Source: Treponema brennaborense DSM 12168
GTDB taxonomy: Bacteria > Spirochaetota > Spirochaetia > Treponematales > Treponemataceae
Assembly (NCBI RefSeq): GCF_000212415.1
Contig: NC_015500.1
Coordinates: 1,302,001 to 1,366,000, forward strand
Length of the DNA: 64,000 bases
Direction of reading: 5' to 3'
The position numbers were made by a program, and so were the translations under genes. A model generated the notes under the pieces. It ran no database searches. It saw only the letters and a list, made by a program, of their open reading frames with translations, and was not told the origin of the DNA. Positions 53,634-62,741 of this stretch are shown one piece after another (positions within the stretch are counted from its first letter, which is position 1; every line of letters starts with the position of its first letter).

Positions 53634-54275
53634 TTATTGTTCGGTCGTAGTTTGAACCGGCTTGCTGAGCATTTTCCGCTGTATCTGAGCGGCCCGATCG
53701 GCCGGCATGAGCTGAAGCCAGTACGACGCTAAAGACGTTCCGTCCTCTTCCTGCGCGGCGAGTTCGTCCGCTTTCCGCAGAATATCGATAACGTCCTGAT
53801 CATCCATCGCAACGAGAATGTTGACGGCGTTCTGCGGCGGCATACTGTTCAGATTGTTGACGTTCCGGATAATATTTGCCTGCCGGCTGTCGTATCTGTT
53901 CACTTCGGAATCGAACGTTTGTTCGCGCTCTTCCTGCGTTCTGCGGCGGTCTTCCAACTCCTGCGCTACCTGATTATTCAGGTTTTCCAGACGGGTTATG
54001 TCCGCTTCTCGTTTATTCAGTTCTTCGCTGCGGATGTTCAGCGCTTCAAGCCGTTTCAGGTATCGGTCGTTGTCCAAATCTATTTCGACCGGATCGGTGT
54101 TCGCAACGGAAACTGACGTTTGAACCTGTAATCCGAACAGTTTGTAGACCGGTGCGAATATGTTTTTGGCCTGAATGACGCCCAAATAATCGAACCACAG
54201 CAATCCGGCGAGTATGAGGATAAGTATTAGAAAAAGTAATATGATCGTTTTGCCGATATTTTTTCGTCCAGCCAT
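53634..54275 (-). CDS. FlbB/MotE-like periplasmic flagellar protein (probable)
   Basis: 213 residues. One N-terminal membrane helix (about 9-30), a long coiled coil (about 68-130) and a C-terminal MgtE-N/MotE-like domain (MPPQNAVNILVAMDDQDVIDILRK). This is the plan of spirochaetal FlbB and MotE proteins, which help assemble the motor collar and stators. It is divergent from the flagellar export operon, which supports a motility role, but FlbB assignment is by architecture only. AGAGGT lies 8 bases before the ATG. Confidence 0.65.
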   Translation of the reverse strand: MAGRKNIGKTIILLFLILILILAGLLWFDYLGVIQAKNIFAPVYKLFGLQVQTSVSVANTDPVEIDLDNDRYLKRLEALNIRSEELNKREADITRLENLNNQVAQELEDRRRTQEEREQTFDSEVNRYDSRQANIIRNVNNLNSMPPQNAVNILVAMDDQDVIDILRKADELAAQEEDGTSLASYWLQLMPADRAAQIQRKMLSKPVQTTTEQ

Positions 54276-54392
54276 CGCGTCGTTACCTCTGTTTTGAATA
54301 TCCTGATATTCAGTATATCGGCAAAATACAGAGTTTACAAGGGGAAAATATCGGCCGGATTTAAAAATGCACGGTATCGGTACGTTTATTTA

Positions 54393-54421
54393 TTGCTAAC
54401 ATCGTCGGTTCCGGCTATACT
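54393..54421 (+). promoter_or_regulatory. Sigma-70 promoter of the fliQ operon
   Basis: TTGCTA (54393-54398), spacer 17, TATACT (54416-54421). The leader is about 67 bases and ends in GGAGG before fliQ. Confidence 0.65.
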
Positions 54422-54494
54422 GAATAATTGAAAGATACTGCGGACCGGCAAAAAGGCAACGTTTTTTGCGTCGGCTCCATTTGGAGGTTTCGTC

Positions 54495-54764
54495 ATGAGT
54501 TTAGGTGATATCGTTACGCTGATTCGAGACGGTATTTTCCAGATTCTGATATTGGTTGCGCCCGTTCTGGGAGCAGCGCTGATCATCGGCCTGATTGTCG
54601 CCATTTTTCAGGCGACCACGTCCATTCAGGAACAGACGCTGACGTTCGCCCCGAAGTTTTTCGTTATTTTGGGAGTTATCGCGCTGCTTGGCGGCTGGAT
54701 GTTTACGATGCTGCGCGGCTATACGGTGAATCTGTTTGAAATGATTCCTCAAATGGGACGGTAA
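54495..54764 (+). CDS. fliQ: Flagellar export protein FliQ
   Basis: 89 residues with two membrane helices (about 15-38 and 52-74), the size and plan of FliQ in the flagellar type III export gate. LIIGLIVAIFQATTSIQEQTL is the characteristic segment. GGAGG lies 7 bases before the ATG. It is the first gene of the operon; fliP, usually just upstream, is absent here. Confidence 0.95.
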   Translation: MSLGDIVTLIRDGIFQILILVAPVLGAALIIGLIVAIFQATTSIQEQTLTFAPKFFVILGVIALLGGWMFTMLRGYTVNLFEMIPQMGR

Positions 54765-54766
54765 CG

Positions 54767-55606
54767 GTGCTCGATCAGATTCTGTCCGCCGCGCCGCGCT
54801 ATCTGCTCGTTGCGGTGCGCTGTTTTGCCTTGATTATGACGCTGCCGCTGTTTTCCATGCGCGGTGTGTCGCGGGCGGCAAAAATAGCCGTAACCGGATA
54901 CGTGGCGTTTTTGGTGCTGCCGGTTTCATACGGCGCCGGTTACGAACAGTTTATCGACATATACGGCGCGTTCACGCTTGAATACGTGCTGCTTCTTATC
55001 GGCGAAGGACTGCTCGGAATCATCACCGGATTTTATATTTCGGTGATATTCGCCGCGTTCAGTACGGCCGGTCAGTTCTTTTCGTTTCAGATGGGCCTTT
55101 CGGCGGCGGAAGCGTACGACTCGCTGTCTCAGGTTGAAAATCCGCTGATGGGACAGTATCTGAATCTGATCGCGATGCTGCTTTTTCTGCAGGTCAAGGG
55201 TTTCCAGCAGCTTTTTTTGGGCGGTATTTTCCGCAGTTTTCAGTCGCTGAACGCGCTTGCGCTCGTGCTGCCGGAAACCCGTTCCGCGTTTTTGAATTTT
55301 CTGTTAAGCGGGCTTACCGATTTGTTTTTCGACGCGCTGATGATTTCGCTGCCGATGGTGGGAACGTTTTTTCTGGTATCGGTCGCTATGGGGCTGCTTT
55401 CAAAAGCGGCGCCGCAGATGAACCTGCTTTCCGAAGGTATTCCGCTGACGATGCTGGTCGGTTTTCTGCTGCTTTTTCTGCTTTTGCCGTCGATGTGCGA
55501 TCTGTTCGTGAGATCGTTCGATACGGCGTTTTATAAACTGGAACGGCTGCTTATCGATGTCGGGACTGCCGCGGGAAGCGTTCCGCTTTCGGGAGGTTCG
55601 CTGTGA
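54767..55606 (+). CDS. fliR: Flagellar export protein FliR
   Basis: 279 residues with six or seven membrane helices, an export-gate subunit that completes the FliPQR helical assembly. YISVIFAAFSTAGQFFSFQMG and the late GIPLTMLVGFLLLFLLLP segments match the family. The start is GTG two bases after the fliQ stop; the end overlaps flhB by 4 bases (GTGA). Confidence 0.94.
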   Translation: MLDQILSAAPRYLLVAVRCFALIMTLPLFSMRGVSRAAKIAVTGYVAFLVLPVSYGAGYEQFIDIYGAFTLEYVLLLIGEGLLGIITGFYISVIFAAFSTAGQFFSFQMGLSAAEAYDSLSQVENPLMGQYLNLIAMLLFLQVKGFQQLFLGGIFRSFQSLNALALVLPETRSAFLNFLLSGLTDLFFDALMISLPMVGTFFLVSVAMGLLSKAAPQMNLLSEGIPLTMLVGFLLLFLLLPSMCDLFVRSFDTAFYKLERLLIDVGTAAGSVPLSGGSL

Positions 55607-56739
55607 TACAGCCGCCGAACGGAACGGCAGCCGCCGCGGTTCCGAACCTGTTTCCCGTAATCGATTTGCAGTGGTTTGCTTCTGCGGAAGACGAAGGCCG
55701 TACCGAGCAGCCGTCCGAAACGAAACTGCGCAAAGCGCGCGAAGAGGGACGCATCCCCAAAAGCCAGGAATTGAGCGGCGCTTTGGTGCTGCTGTTTCCG
55801 GTGCTCGCGCTTATCATGCTCGCGCCGTGGCTTTTTACCGGATTTATCAAAATACTGCGTTTTTATTTCGATCGCTGCGTTTCCGTTGAATTGAACGATC
55901 CGGCGCTGGCGGCGGAGTTCTTTTCGGCCGTGATTCGGATGGTGCTTCCGGTTTCGCTGACCGCGCTGGTTGCGGGCATCGCGGCGAATGTCATTCAGAA
56001 TCGCGGCTTCCTTTTTACGACGAAGCCCATCGAGCCGAAATTTTCAAAAATATTGCCGCATTTCGGCGAGTATTTTAAAAAAACGCTTTTTTCGTTTGAA
56101 GGTGCGTTCAATATCGTCAAATCGCTGCTGAAAGTAACGGTCATATTTGCGGCGGCGTATATTCTGGTAAAAAACGATCTGCCGAAGCTGCTTTCGCTCA
56201 TGGACGTGAGTCTGTGGACAGGCGTCGCGTACATCGCGGGAATGACGGCGAAGCTGCTGGTCATTGCGGCGGTCATTTTCATCGTTATCGCGATTCCCGA
56301 TTACCTCGTTCAGCGCCGCCAATTTATGGAATCTATGAAAATGTCGAAGCAGGAAGTCAAAGAAGAATTCAAGGAAATGGAAGGCGATCCGCTGGTAAAA
56401 AGCCGCATCAGACAGTATATGCATCAGATGCTGTCGCAGAACATGCCGGCGAACGTGGCGAAATCCGACGTAGTCATCACGAACCCGACCCATTACGCCG
56501 TGGCGATCGAATACGACAGCTCCGTGATGCAGGGGCCTATGGTGACAGCCAAAGGAGTCGATTCGCTCGCCCGCCGTATCAAAGATATCGCCCGGGAAAA
56601 CGCCGTGCCGATCGTCGAAAACCGTCCGCTCGCCCGCGCGCTGTACGCCGAAGCCGAAATAGGGGAAATTGTACCTGAAAATTATTATCAGGCACTAGCG
56701 GTAATTCTTGCAAACGTATATAATATGAAAGGGAAATGA
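55603..56739 (+). CDS. flhB: Flagellar export switch protein FlhB
   Basis: 378 residues. Four membrane helices lie between about 45 and 230. The cytoplasmic domain contains the self-cleavage motif NPTH (VVITNPTHYAVAIEY), which governs the switch from rod/hook to filament substrates. AEDEGRTEQPSETKLRKARE is the typical N-terminal segment. Start GTG overlaps the fliR stop. Confidence 0.96.
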   Translation: MIQPPNGTAAAAVPNLFPVIDLQWFASAEDEGRTEQPSETKLRKAREEGRIPKSQELSGALVLLFPVLALIMLAPWLFTGFIKILRFYFDRCVSVELNDPALAAEFFSAVIRMVLPVSLTALVAGIAANVIQNRGFLFTTKPIEPKFSKILPHFGEYFKKTLFSFEGAFNIVKSLLKVTVIFAAAYILVKNDLPKLLSLMDVSLWTGVAYIAGMTAKLLVIAAVIFIVIAIPDYLVQRRQFMESMKMSKQEVKEEFKEMEGDPLVKSRIRQYMHQMLSQNMPANVAKSDVVITNPTHYAVAIEYDSSVMQGPMVTAKGVDSLARRIKDIARENAVPIVENRPLARALYAEAEIGEIVPENYYQALAVILANVYNMKGK

Positions 56740-56784
56740 TGCCGTTTTTCAAATAGCACATACATGGTGGGGTATTACTAAAAG

Positions 56785-58860
56785 ATGGCGGATAAAGCCG
56801 GCTTTTTTAAAAATTCGCAGGATCTCTTTATAGCTGTCAGTGCGGTCGTCGTCGTCATGATGCTTATCGTGCCGCTGCCGACGCTGCTGCTCGACGTGCT
56901 GATGGCGTTCAATCTGCTGCTTTCCGTCCTGATGCTGCTCATCGTTCTATATACGCCCAAAGCTACCGATTTTTCTTCGTTTCCGACGATGCTGCTCGTT
57001 TCAACCGTATTCGGTCTCGGACTGAACGTGTCTTCAACCCGGCTCATTTTGTCCAAAGGCGCCCAGTTCGACGGACGTATGGTCAAGGCGTTCGCCAGTT
57101 TCGTCGTCGGCTCCGGCGGTACGGAAGGTTTGCTCATCGGGTTCGTTATCTTCATCATTTTGATCGCGGTGCAGACGTTCGTTATTACCAAAGGTGCGAC
57201 GCGCGTTGCCGAAGTCGCCGCCCGTTTTACGTTGGATGCCATGCCCATGAAGCAAGCCGCCGTTGAAGCCGAATACAACGCGGGCGCCATTACCGAAGAA
57301 GAAGCGCGCAAGCGCAAACTTGACGTGCAGCGTGAAGCCGATTTTTACGGTGCGATGGACGGTTCCACCAAATTCGTGTCGGGAAACGTCAAAGTCGGTA
57401 TTTTCATCACCGTAATCAACCTCGTCGTCGGGCTCATTTTCGGTATGCTCCGCGGTGAAAATTTTTCGCAGGCGATTCAAACCTACGCTTCTTTTACGAT
57501 CGGCGACGGTTTGTTGTCTCAGCTGCCGTCGCTGCTCGTTTCGTTTGCGACCGGTATCATCGTTACGCGCTCGGCGTCGGATCAGACGCTCGGCTCGGAC
57601 GTAAAAAAACAGTTTTCGCAGAACGCGTGGGTATATTTCGTTGCGGGCGGCACGATGTCGGTGATCGGTATACTGCCCGGTTTTCCTTGGTACGTGCTGG
57701 TGCCGCTCGGCGGCGCGCTGATTTATCTGGGGTTCCGCCTGCGGAAAATTCAGGAAAAAAGCTTTGCCCAGAAGGTTGCAGCCGAAAAGGAAAAACAGAA
57801 AACGCAGACCGGCGGTGCTCCGGCCGACGCGAGTTCGGTGGCGCCGCTCGATCCGCTTTCGCTTGAACTCGGCTACGCGCTCATTCCGCTGGTCGATAAG
57901 GAAAAGGGCGCCGAATTGCTGGAACGCGTTACGCTCATCCGGCGCGAAATGGCGCTCGATTTGGGCGTCATCGTGCCGCGCATCCGGATTACGGACAACG
58001 TGCGCCTTGAGCCGAGCGAATATTGTTTTAAGATAAAAGGCGTCGCCGCCGGTTCCGCCCGTATAAAAATGGGTTGGTATTTGTGCATCAATTCCGGCGG
58101 CGTAACCGAAGACGTTCCCGGAGAAAAAACGACCGAGCCCGCGTTCGGGCTGCCCGCCGTGTGGGTTACGGAAGACAATCGCGAACGCGCCGAACGCGCC
58201 GGTTACGCGATCGTGGATCCGCCGACGATGATAGCAACTCATCTGACTGAAATAATCAAGCGCCGCGCCGCGGAAATTCTGGGCCGGCAGGAAGTGCAGT
58301 CGCTCATAGAGTCTTTGAAAAAGGATTATCCCGCCGTCGTCGACGAAGTCATGCAGAATTTCAAAATCGGTGAAATCGTCAAAGTGCTGCAGGGTTTGCT
58401 GAAAGAGCAGGTTTCCGTCCGCAATCTGGTCGTCATTCTGGAAACGCTGGCCGATTACGGCGGCGTTACCAAAAAAACGGACGTGCTTATCGAACGCGTC
58501 CGGCAGGCGCTGGGGCGGCAGATCTGCCTGCAGTACGCCGACGAGAGCGGTACGCTGCACGTTATGACCGTCGATCAGGGCTTTTTGCAAAAAGTGCTCG
58601 ACAGCCGCGTCGATACGGTGAACGGTCCGGTTGCCATGCTCGATCCGGTGTCTCAGCGCGACTGGATTTCGGCGTTGAGTTCGGCCATTGCTTCCATCCG
58701 GAATCTCGGCTACGCGCCGGTGCTGCTGTGCCCCGAATCCGCCCGCGTTTTGGTAAAAAGCAGTATCGATCGTGAAATGCCGGGCGTAGTCGTGCTGTCT
58801 TCGGCTGAAATTACGAACGACGTAAAACTCGAATCGTTGGGAGAAGTGAAAGTTGGATAA
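56785..58860 (+). CDS. flhA: Flagellar export protein FlhA
   Basis: 691 residues. Eight membrane helices (about 15-320) include the FHIPEP-type loop region (RFTLDAMPMKQAAVEAE). The large cytoplasmic domain docks export chaperones (for example VRLEPSEYCFKIKGV and PPTMIATHLTEIIKR). It uses proton motive force for export. It lies 45 bases after flhB and overlaps flhF. Confidence 0.96.
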   Translation: MADKAGFFKNSQDLFIAVSAVVVVMMLIVPLPTLLLDVLMAFNLLLSVLMLLIVLYTPKATDFSSFPTMLLVSTVFGLGLNVSSTRLILSKGAQFDGRMVKAFASFVVGSGGTEGLLIGFVIFIILIAVQTFVITKGATRVAEVAARFTLDAMPMKQAAVEAEYNAGAITEEEARKRKLDVQREADFYGAMDGSTKFVSGNVKVGIFITVINLVVGLIFGMLRGENFSQAIQTYASFTIGDGLLSQLPSLLVSFATGIIVTRSASDQTLGSDVKKQFSQNAWVYFVAGGTMSVIGILPGFPWYVLVPLGGALIYLGFRLRKIQEKSFAQKVAAEKEKQKTQTGGAPADASSVAPLDPLSLELGYALIPLVDKEKGAELLERVTLIRREMALDLGVIVPRIRITDNVRLEPSEYCFKIKGVAAGSARIKMGWYLCINSGGVTEDVPGEKTTEPAFGLPAVWVTEDNRERAERAGYAIVDPPTMIATHLTEIIKRRAAEILGRQEVQSLIESLKKDYPAVVDEVMQNFKIGEIVKVLQGLLKEQVSVRNLVVILETLADYGGVTKKTDVLIERVRQALGRQICLQYADESGTLHVMTVDQGFLQKVLDSRVDTVNGPVAMLDPVSQRDWISALSSAIASIRNLGYAPVLLCPESARVLVKSSIDREMPGVVVLSSAEITNDVKLESLGEVKVG

Positions 58861-60163
58861 AAACATGAGTACGTTCGTCGAGCGCGGAGAATCGTATGAA
58901 GAATGCGTTTCCCGGATTCGGGCGAAATACGGAAAAAATTATTATATTCTGAACAAACGCGCCGTGTCCTCCGGTGGTTTTTTGGGACTATTTAAAAAAG
59001 ACTGCATGGAAGTACTGTACACCGTGCAGAGTCCAGCTTCTTCGCCGTACCGGCCTGCAAGCGAAGCCGCTGCGGGCGCCGGCTTTTCGGGGAGCGCCGC
59101 CGTGCCGGACAAAGGCTTTGACGAGGAAAAGGCGCGGATCATCGCGAACGCAAAAAAGCTCGCTTCCGATCCGCAAATGACGGCTATCCAAAAGCAGCTT
59201 GAAACGCTCAACCGAAAACTTGATACGATCTCCGTCGATACGGAATCTGAGCCGTCGATCCGCAAAATTGAAGAACTGCTGGAATCGAACGAATTTTCGG
59301 CTTCGTACATCCGGAACATGAGCGCGCGGCTTCGCAGCGAGTTTTCCCTTGAACAGCTGTCCGATTTTGACGCCGTACAGGCGAAAGTCGCCGAATGGAT
59401 AGGCGAAGGCATCCGTCTCCGGCTGGACGACGGATTTAAACGCCGCCCGAAAGTGCTGATTCTGGTGGGGCCGACCGGAGTCGGAAAGACGACGACCGTT
59501 GCGAAACTGGCGGCCCAATACCGTTTTCAGAAAGGCGATAACGACGAACGGCTTTCCATACGTATGGTGACGATAGACCGTTTCCGCATCGCGGCGCAGG
59601 AACAGCTTGCAAAATACGGTGAACACATGGACATTCCGACTACCGCCGCCGAATCCGCCGACGATATCCGCGACATTCTCGCCATTCACAGCGGAAAACT
59701 GGACGTTATGCTGATAGACACTATCGGCTACAGTCCGCACGATTACGAAAGTATCGGCCGTATGCGCAAGATTCTGGACGTTCCCGGTCTGAAACCTGAA
59801 GTGTATTTAACCGTTTCCGCCGCGACGAAAGCGAGCGATCTGCGCGATATCATGCGCAATTACGAGACGTTCGACTATAAAGCGGTCATCGTTACCAAAT
59901 ACGACGAAACGAACCATATCGGAAACGTGCTGAGCGTACTTGCGGAAAAAGACAAACCGGTTGCGTATATTTCCACCGGGCAGAAAGTTCCGCGCGACAT
60001 CGAACGGGCGAGCGTCGTTAAATTCATGCTGAAACTGACCGACTTTAAAATAGACCGCGAAGCGCTTGAGCGCGCGTTTCCGGTTCGGCAGGAAACGGAC
60101 GGGTCGTACCCTGCCGGAACCGTATCCGAAAATCGCACTGAAACCAAACACGGGAGTATATAA
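58853..60163 (+). CDS. flhF: Flagellar SRP-like GTPase FlhF
   Basis: 436 residues. The G1 loop GPTGVGKTTTVAKLA follows an N-domain of about 190 residues; VMLIDTIGYSPHDYE is G3 and IVTKYDETNHIGNV is G4. FlhF sets flagellar position and number, with FlhG. The start is TTG 58853 (GGGAG upstream, overlapping flhA) or ATG 58865; I cannot decide between them. Confidence 0.93.
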   Translation: MDKNMSTFVERGESYEECVSRIRAKYGKNYYILNKRAVSSGGFLGLFKKDCMEVLYTVQSPASSPYRPASEAAAGAGFSGSAAVPDKGFDEEKARIIANAKKLASDPQMTAIQKQLETLNRKLDTISVDTESEPSIRKIEELLESNEFSASYIRNMSARLRSEFSLEQLSDFDAVQAKVAEWIGEGIRLRLDDGFKRRPKVLILVGPTGVGKTTTVAKLAAQYRFQKGDNDERLSIRMVTIDRFRIAAQEQLAKYGEHMDIPTTAAESADDIRDILAIHSGKLDVMLIDTIGYSPHDYESIGRMRKILDVPGLKPEVYLTVSAATKASDLRDIMRNYETFDYKAVIVTKYDETNHIGNVLSVLAEKDKPVAYISTGQKVPRDIERASVVKFMLKLTDFKIDREALERAFPVRQETDGSYPAGTVSENRTETKHGSI

Positions 60164-60165
60164 AT

Positions 60166-61035
60166 ATGGAAGATCAGGCCGCAGAACTTAAAAATATGAT
60201 GAAAAAAGAAGCTGTCGGTAAAGATTTCCCGTCGCACCGCACGCGTATCATCGCGATTACCAGCGGCAAAGGCGGCGTCGGTAAAACGAATATCGCCGTC
60301 AATATGGCGATCGCGTACGCGCGTACCGGCAAAAAAGTGTTGCTGATCGACGGTGATTTGGGAATGGCGAACGTCAACGTTCTGCTCAACATCGTGCCGC
60401 ATTTCAATCTGCTGCACGTGATTACCCAGCAGAAAAAAATGTCCGACATCGTGCTCGATACGGAATTCGGCATCAAATTTATTGCCGGTGCGAACGGATT
60501 TTCCCGGATTGCAAACTTGAGCGATGAAGAATTGAGCTTTTTTGCCGAAGAATTCAGTACGATAAACGATTTCGATATTATCCTCATAGACACCGGCGCC
60601 GGTATTTCCAACAACGTACTGCAGTTCGTCGCCGCTGCCGACGAAGTGTACGTGGTAACCACGCCCGAACCGACGGCGATCACCGACGCGTACGGCATCA
60701 TAAAAATTATCACAACCGAACTGCTCGACCGGGATATCAATTTGAAACTGCTGGTCAACCGCGTCCATTCGGCGGATGAAGGCAAACGTATTTCCGACCG
60801 GATCATCAATATTGCCGGTCAGTTTCTGAATTATAAAATCGATTATTTGGGATTCATCTATGACGATCCGGCGGTATCCATGTCCGTCATCAGGCAGAAA
60901 CCGTTTATCGAAATCGCACCGACTTCCAAGCCGGCGATCTGTATCAAACACATCGTCGGCAGAATAGAAAAGACCGATCTGTCCAATTCGGACGGCGTCG
61001 CGGGCTTTTTGCGGAAGTTTTTGGGAAAAAGATAA
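60166..61035 (+). CDS. flhG: MinD-like ATPase FlhG (YlxH)
   Basis: 289 residues. The deviant Walker A ITSGKGGVGKTNIAVNMA, DGDLGMANVNVLL and IILIDTGAGISNNVL segments identify a MinD/ParA ATPase. The N-terminal AELKNMMKK helix resembles the FlhF-activating peptide. GGGAG lies 9 bases before the ATG and it starts 3 bases after flhF. Confidence 0.95.
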   Translation: MEDQAAELKNMMKKEAVGKDFPSHRTRIIAITSGKGGVGKTNIAVNMAIAYARTGKKVLLIDGDLGMANVNVLLNIVPHFNLLHVITQQKKMSDIVLDTEFGIKFIAGANGFSRIANLSDEELSFFAEEFSTINDFDIILIDTGAGISNNVLQFVAAADEVYVVTTPEPTAITDAYGIIKIITTELLDRDINLKLLVNRVHSADEGKRISDRIINIAGQFLNYKIDYLGFIYDDPAVSMSVIRQKPFIEIAPTSKPAICIKHIVGRIEKTDLSNSDGVAGFLRKFLGKR

Positions 61036-61049
61036 CGGTAAAAGAAACC

Positions 61050-61078
61050 TTGACCTTATGGGGTTTTTGCCTTAATAT
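61050..61078 (+). promoter_or_regulatory. Sigma-70 promoter after flhG
   Basis: TTGACC (61050-61055), spacer 17, TAATAT (61073-61078). It would drive the 61.1 kb gene and fliA separately from the export genes. Confidence 0.6.
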
Positions 61079-61096
61079 GGTAAACGGAGGATTGGT

Positions 61097-61873
61097 ATGG
61101 TAACCCCGAAGCTTGTAATTATTACTGCCGTGATAGGGTTCGTACTGTCCTTTTGTACGGGATTGTTTTCCGGTGTTGCGTTCGGAATCGTGGTGCTGCG
61201 GGCGCTGCTTTTTGCAGCCGTTTTTGCGGCGATCGCGTACGGTACGTCCGTTGTGTTTAAAAAATTTTTAGCCGGCGGGGGAGACGTCGTTCAGCTCGCT
61301 TCCGAATCCGCGGAAACTTCCCGTCCGGGTTCCGTCGTCGATATTACCATCGGCGACGAAGCGCTTCCGGAGGAAGAAGACAGTCCTGATTTTTTTGTTT
61401 CAGACGAAATGTCCGGTTCCGTTTCAAAGTCCCGTCCGACGACGGATCAAGGACGCTCCGTTTCCGGACAAAGCGCCGCGCCGGATACAGGCGTCGATCG
61501 GCGTGAAACCGGGCAAACCGGTTTATCGGGAGGGAGCGGTCGTGTGTCGCAACCGCGTGTATCCGCCGGTACGCCTGACACCGTTCCGGCCGGAGCGGCA
61601 GATTCCGCCGCAGCGCAGTTTAAGCCCGTTCGGCTGGGAAGTACGGTATCTTCCGACTCGGATGTGTCCGATTTGGACGTTTTGCCCGATATAGGGGATT
61701 TGGTTATAAACGAAGGCGGCGGACAGTCCGCCATAATGGAAGATACCGATTTTGCCGAAGGAATATCCGGCGACGCGCAATCCGGTCTTGCAGCTCCTGC
61801 TTCCGGCGGCGGGAGTATGGACACGGAAACGATTGCAAAAGCTATCAGAACGGCACTTGCAAGAGACAGCTGA
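61097..61873 (+). CDS. Hypothetical membrane-anchored protein in the motility cluster
   Basis: 258 residues. Two hydrophobic segments (about 5-27 and 32-53) precede a long disordered Ser/Gly/Asp/Pro-rich tail, which ends TETIAKAIRTALARDS, a short amphipathic helix. The tail holds acidic patches (ALPEEEDSPDFFVSDE). GGAGG precedes the ATG. A protein at this position between flhG and fliA seems usual in treponemes. Function unknown. Confidence 0.7.
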   Translation: MVTPKLVIITAVIGFVLSFCTGLFSGVAFGIVVLRALLFAAVFAAIAYGTSVVFKKFLAGGGDVVQLASESAETSRPGSVVDITIGDEALPEEEDSPDFFVSDEMSGSVSKSRPTTDQGRSVSGQSAAPDTGVDRRETGQTGLSGGSGRVSQPRVSAGTPDTVPAGAADSAAAQFKPVRLGSTVSSDSDVSDLDVLPDIGDLVINEGGGQSAIMEDTDFAEGISGDAQSGLAAPASGGGSMDTETIAKAIRTALARDS

Positions 61874-61897
61874 GATTTTATATAAGGGTGTGGAGAA

Positions 61898-62686
61898 ATG
61901 GCTGCTTCGATTTTTGAAGAAAAGACAGAAGACGAGCTTTGGCTCGAATACAAAAAAACAAAATCGCCTGCATTACGGGACGCGTTTATCCGTCAGTATA
62001 TGCCGCTTGTAAAATATGTTGCCGGTAAAGTTGCTACGGGCATGCCCGGCAGTGTTGAATTCGACGATCTGGTCGGCTTCGGCCAGTTCGGTCTGCTTGA
62101 TGCAATCAATAAATATGATCCCGATAAAAACGTAAAGTTCAAAACGTACGCGGTAACCCGTATTCGCGGTTCAATCTTCGACGAACTGCGGCAATTGGAT
62201 TGGGTACCGCGTTCCGTCCGGCAGAAAGCGCGTGAAATAGAAGACGCGATTGTCGCTTTGGAATCGCGTCTCGGCCGTCCGGCTTCCGATGCGGAAGTCG
62301 CGGGTTCCATGGGAATCAGTGAAGCCGAATTCCAGCAGACGGTGATGCGCGTTTCTGGAACGAGCGTACTTTCGCTGAACGACGTATGGTATTCCGGGGA
62401 CGATTCCGATCACGTTTCGATCGGCGACAGTATCGAGTCTCCGGCAAGTTTGAATCCGGACGTTATCGTCGAGCGGGAAGAGATCCGCCGGGTTATTGCG
62501 GAAGCGATTACGGAACTGCCCGAAAAAGAAAAAATGGTACTCGTTTTATATTATCATGAAGATCTGACGTTCAAGGAAATCGGTCAGGTACTCAACGTCA
62601 GCGAGTCGCGTATTTCACAGCTGCATACGAAAGCGAATATGCGGCTGCGTTCAAAATTGACCAATATCAGAAAAGGCATCATGTGA
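61898..62686 (+). CDS. fliA: Flagellar sigma factor sigma-28 (FliA/WhiG)
   Basis: 262 residues. Region 2 is YMPLVKYVAGKVATGMPGSV to FKTYAVTRIRGSIFDELRQLDWVPRSVRQK, region 3 follows, and region 4 is LTFKEIGQVLNVSESRISQLHTKA. It directs late flagellar and chemotaxis genes. TGGAGAA precedes the ATG. Confidence 0.96.
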   Translation: MAASIFEEKTEDELWLEYKKTKSPALRDAFIRQYMPLVKYVAGKVATGMPGSVEFDDLVGFGQFGLLDAINKYDPDKNVKFKTYAVTRIRGSIFDELRQLDWVPRSVRQKAREIEDAIVALESRLGRPASDAEVAGSMGISEAEFQQTVMRVSGTSVLSLNDVWYSGDDSDHVSIGDSIESPASLNPDVIVEREEIRRVIAEAITELPEKEKMVLVLYYHEDLTFKEIGQVLNVSESRISQLHTKANMRLRSKLTNIRKGIM

Positions 62687-62741
62687 GCGGCCGTCCGCCG
62701 CGAACTGCCGCCGTTTCTTCCGGGCGCAGAAGGAGTATTGA

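Noticed and set aside
57034-58866. A 610-codon open frame antisense to flhA
   Set aside because: It mirrors the codon bias of a strongly conserved gene, has no ribosome site and an Arg/His-rich composition typical of antisense frames.
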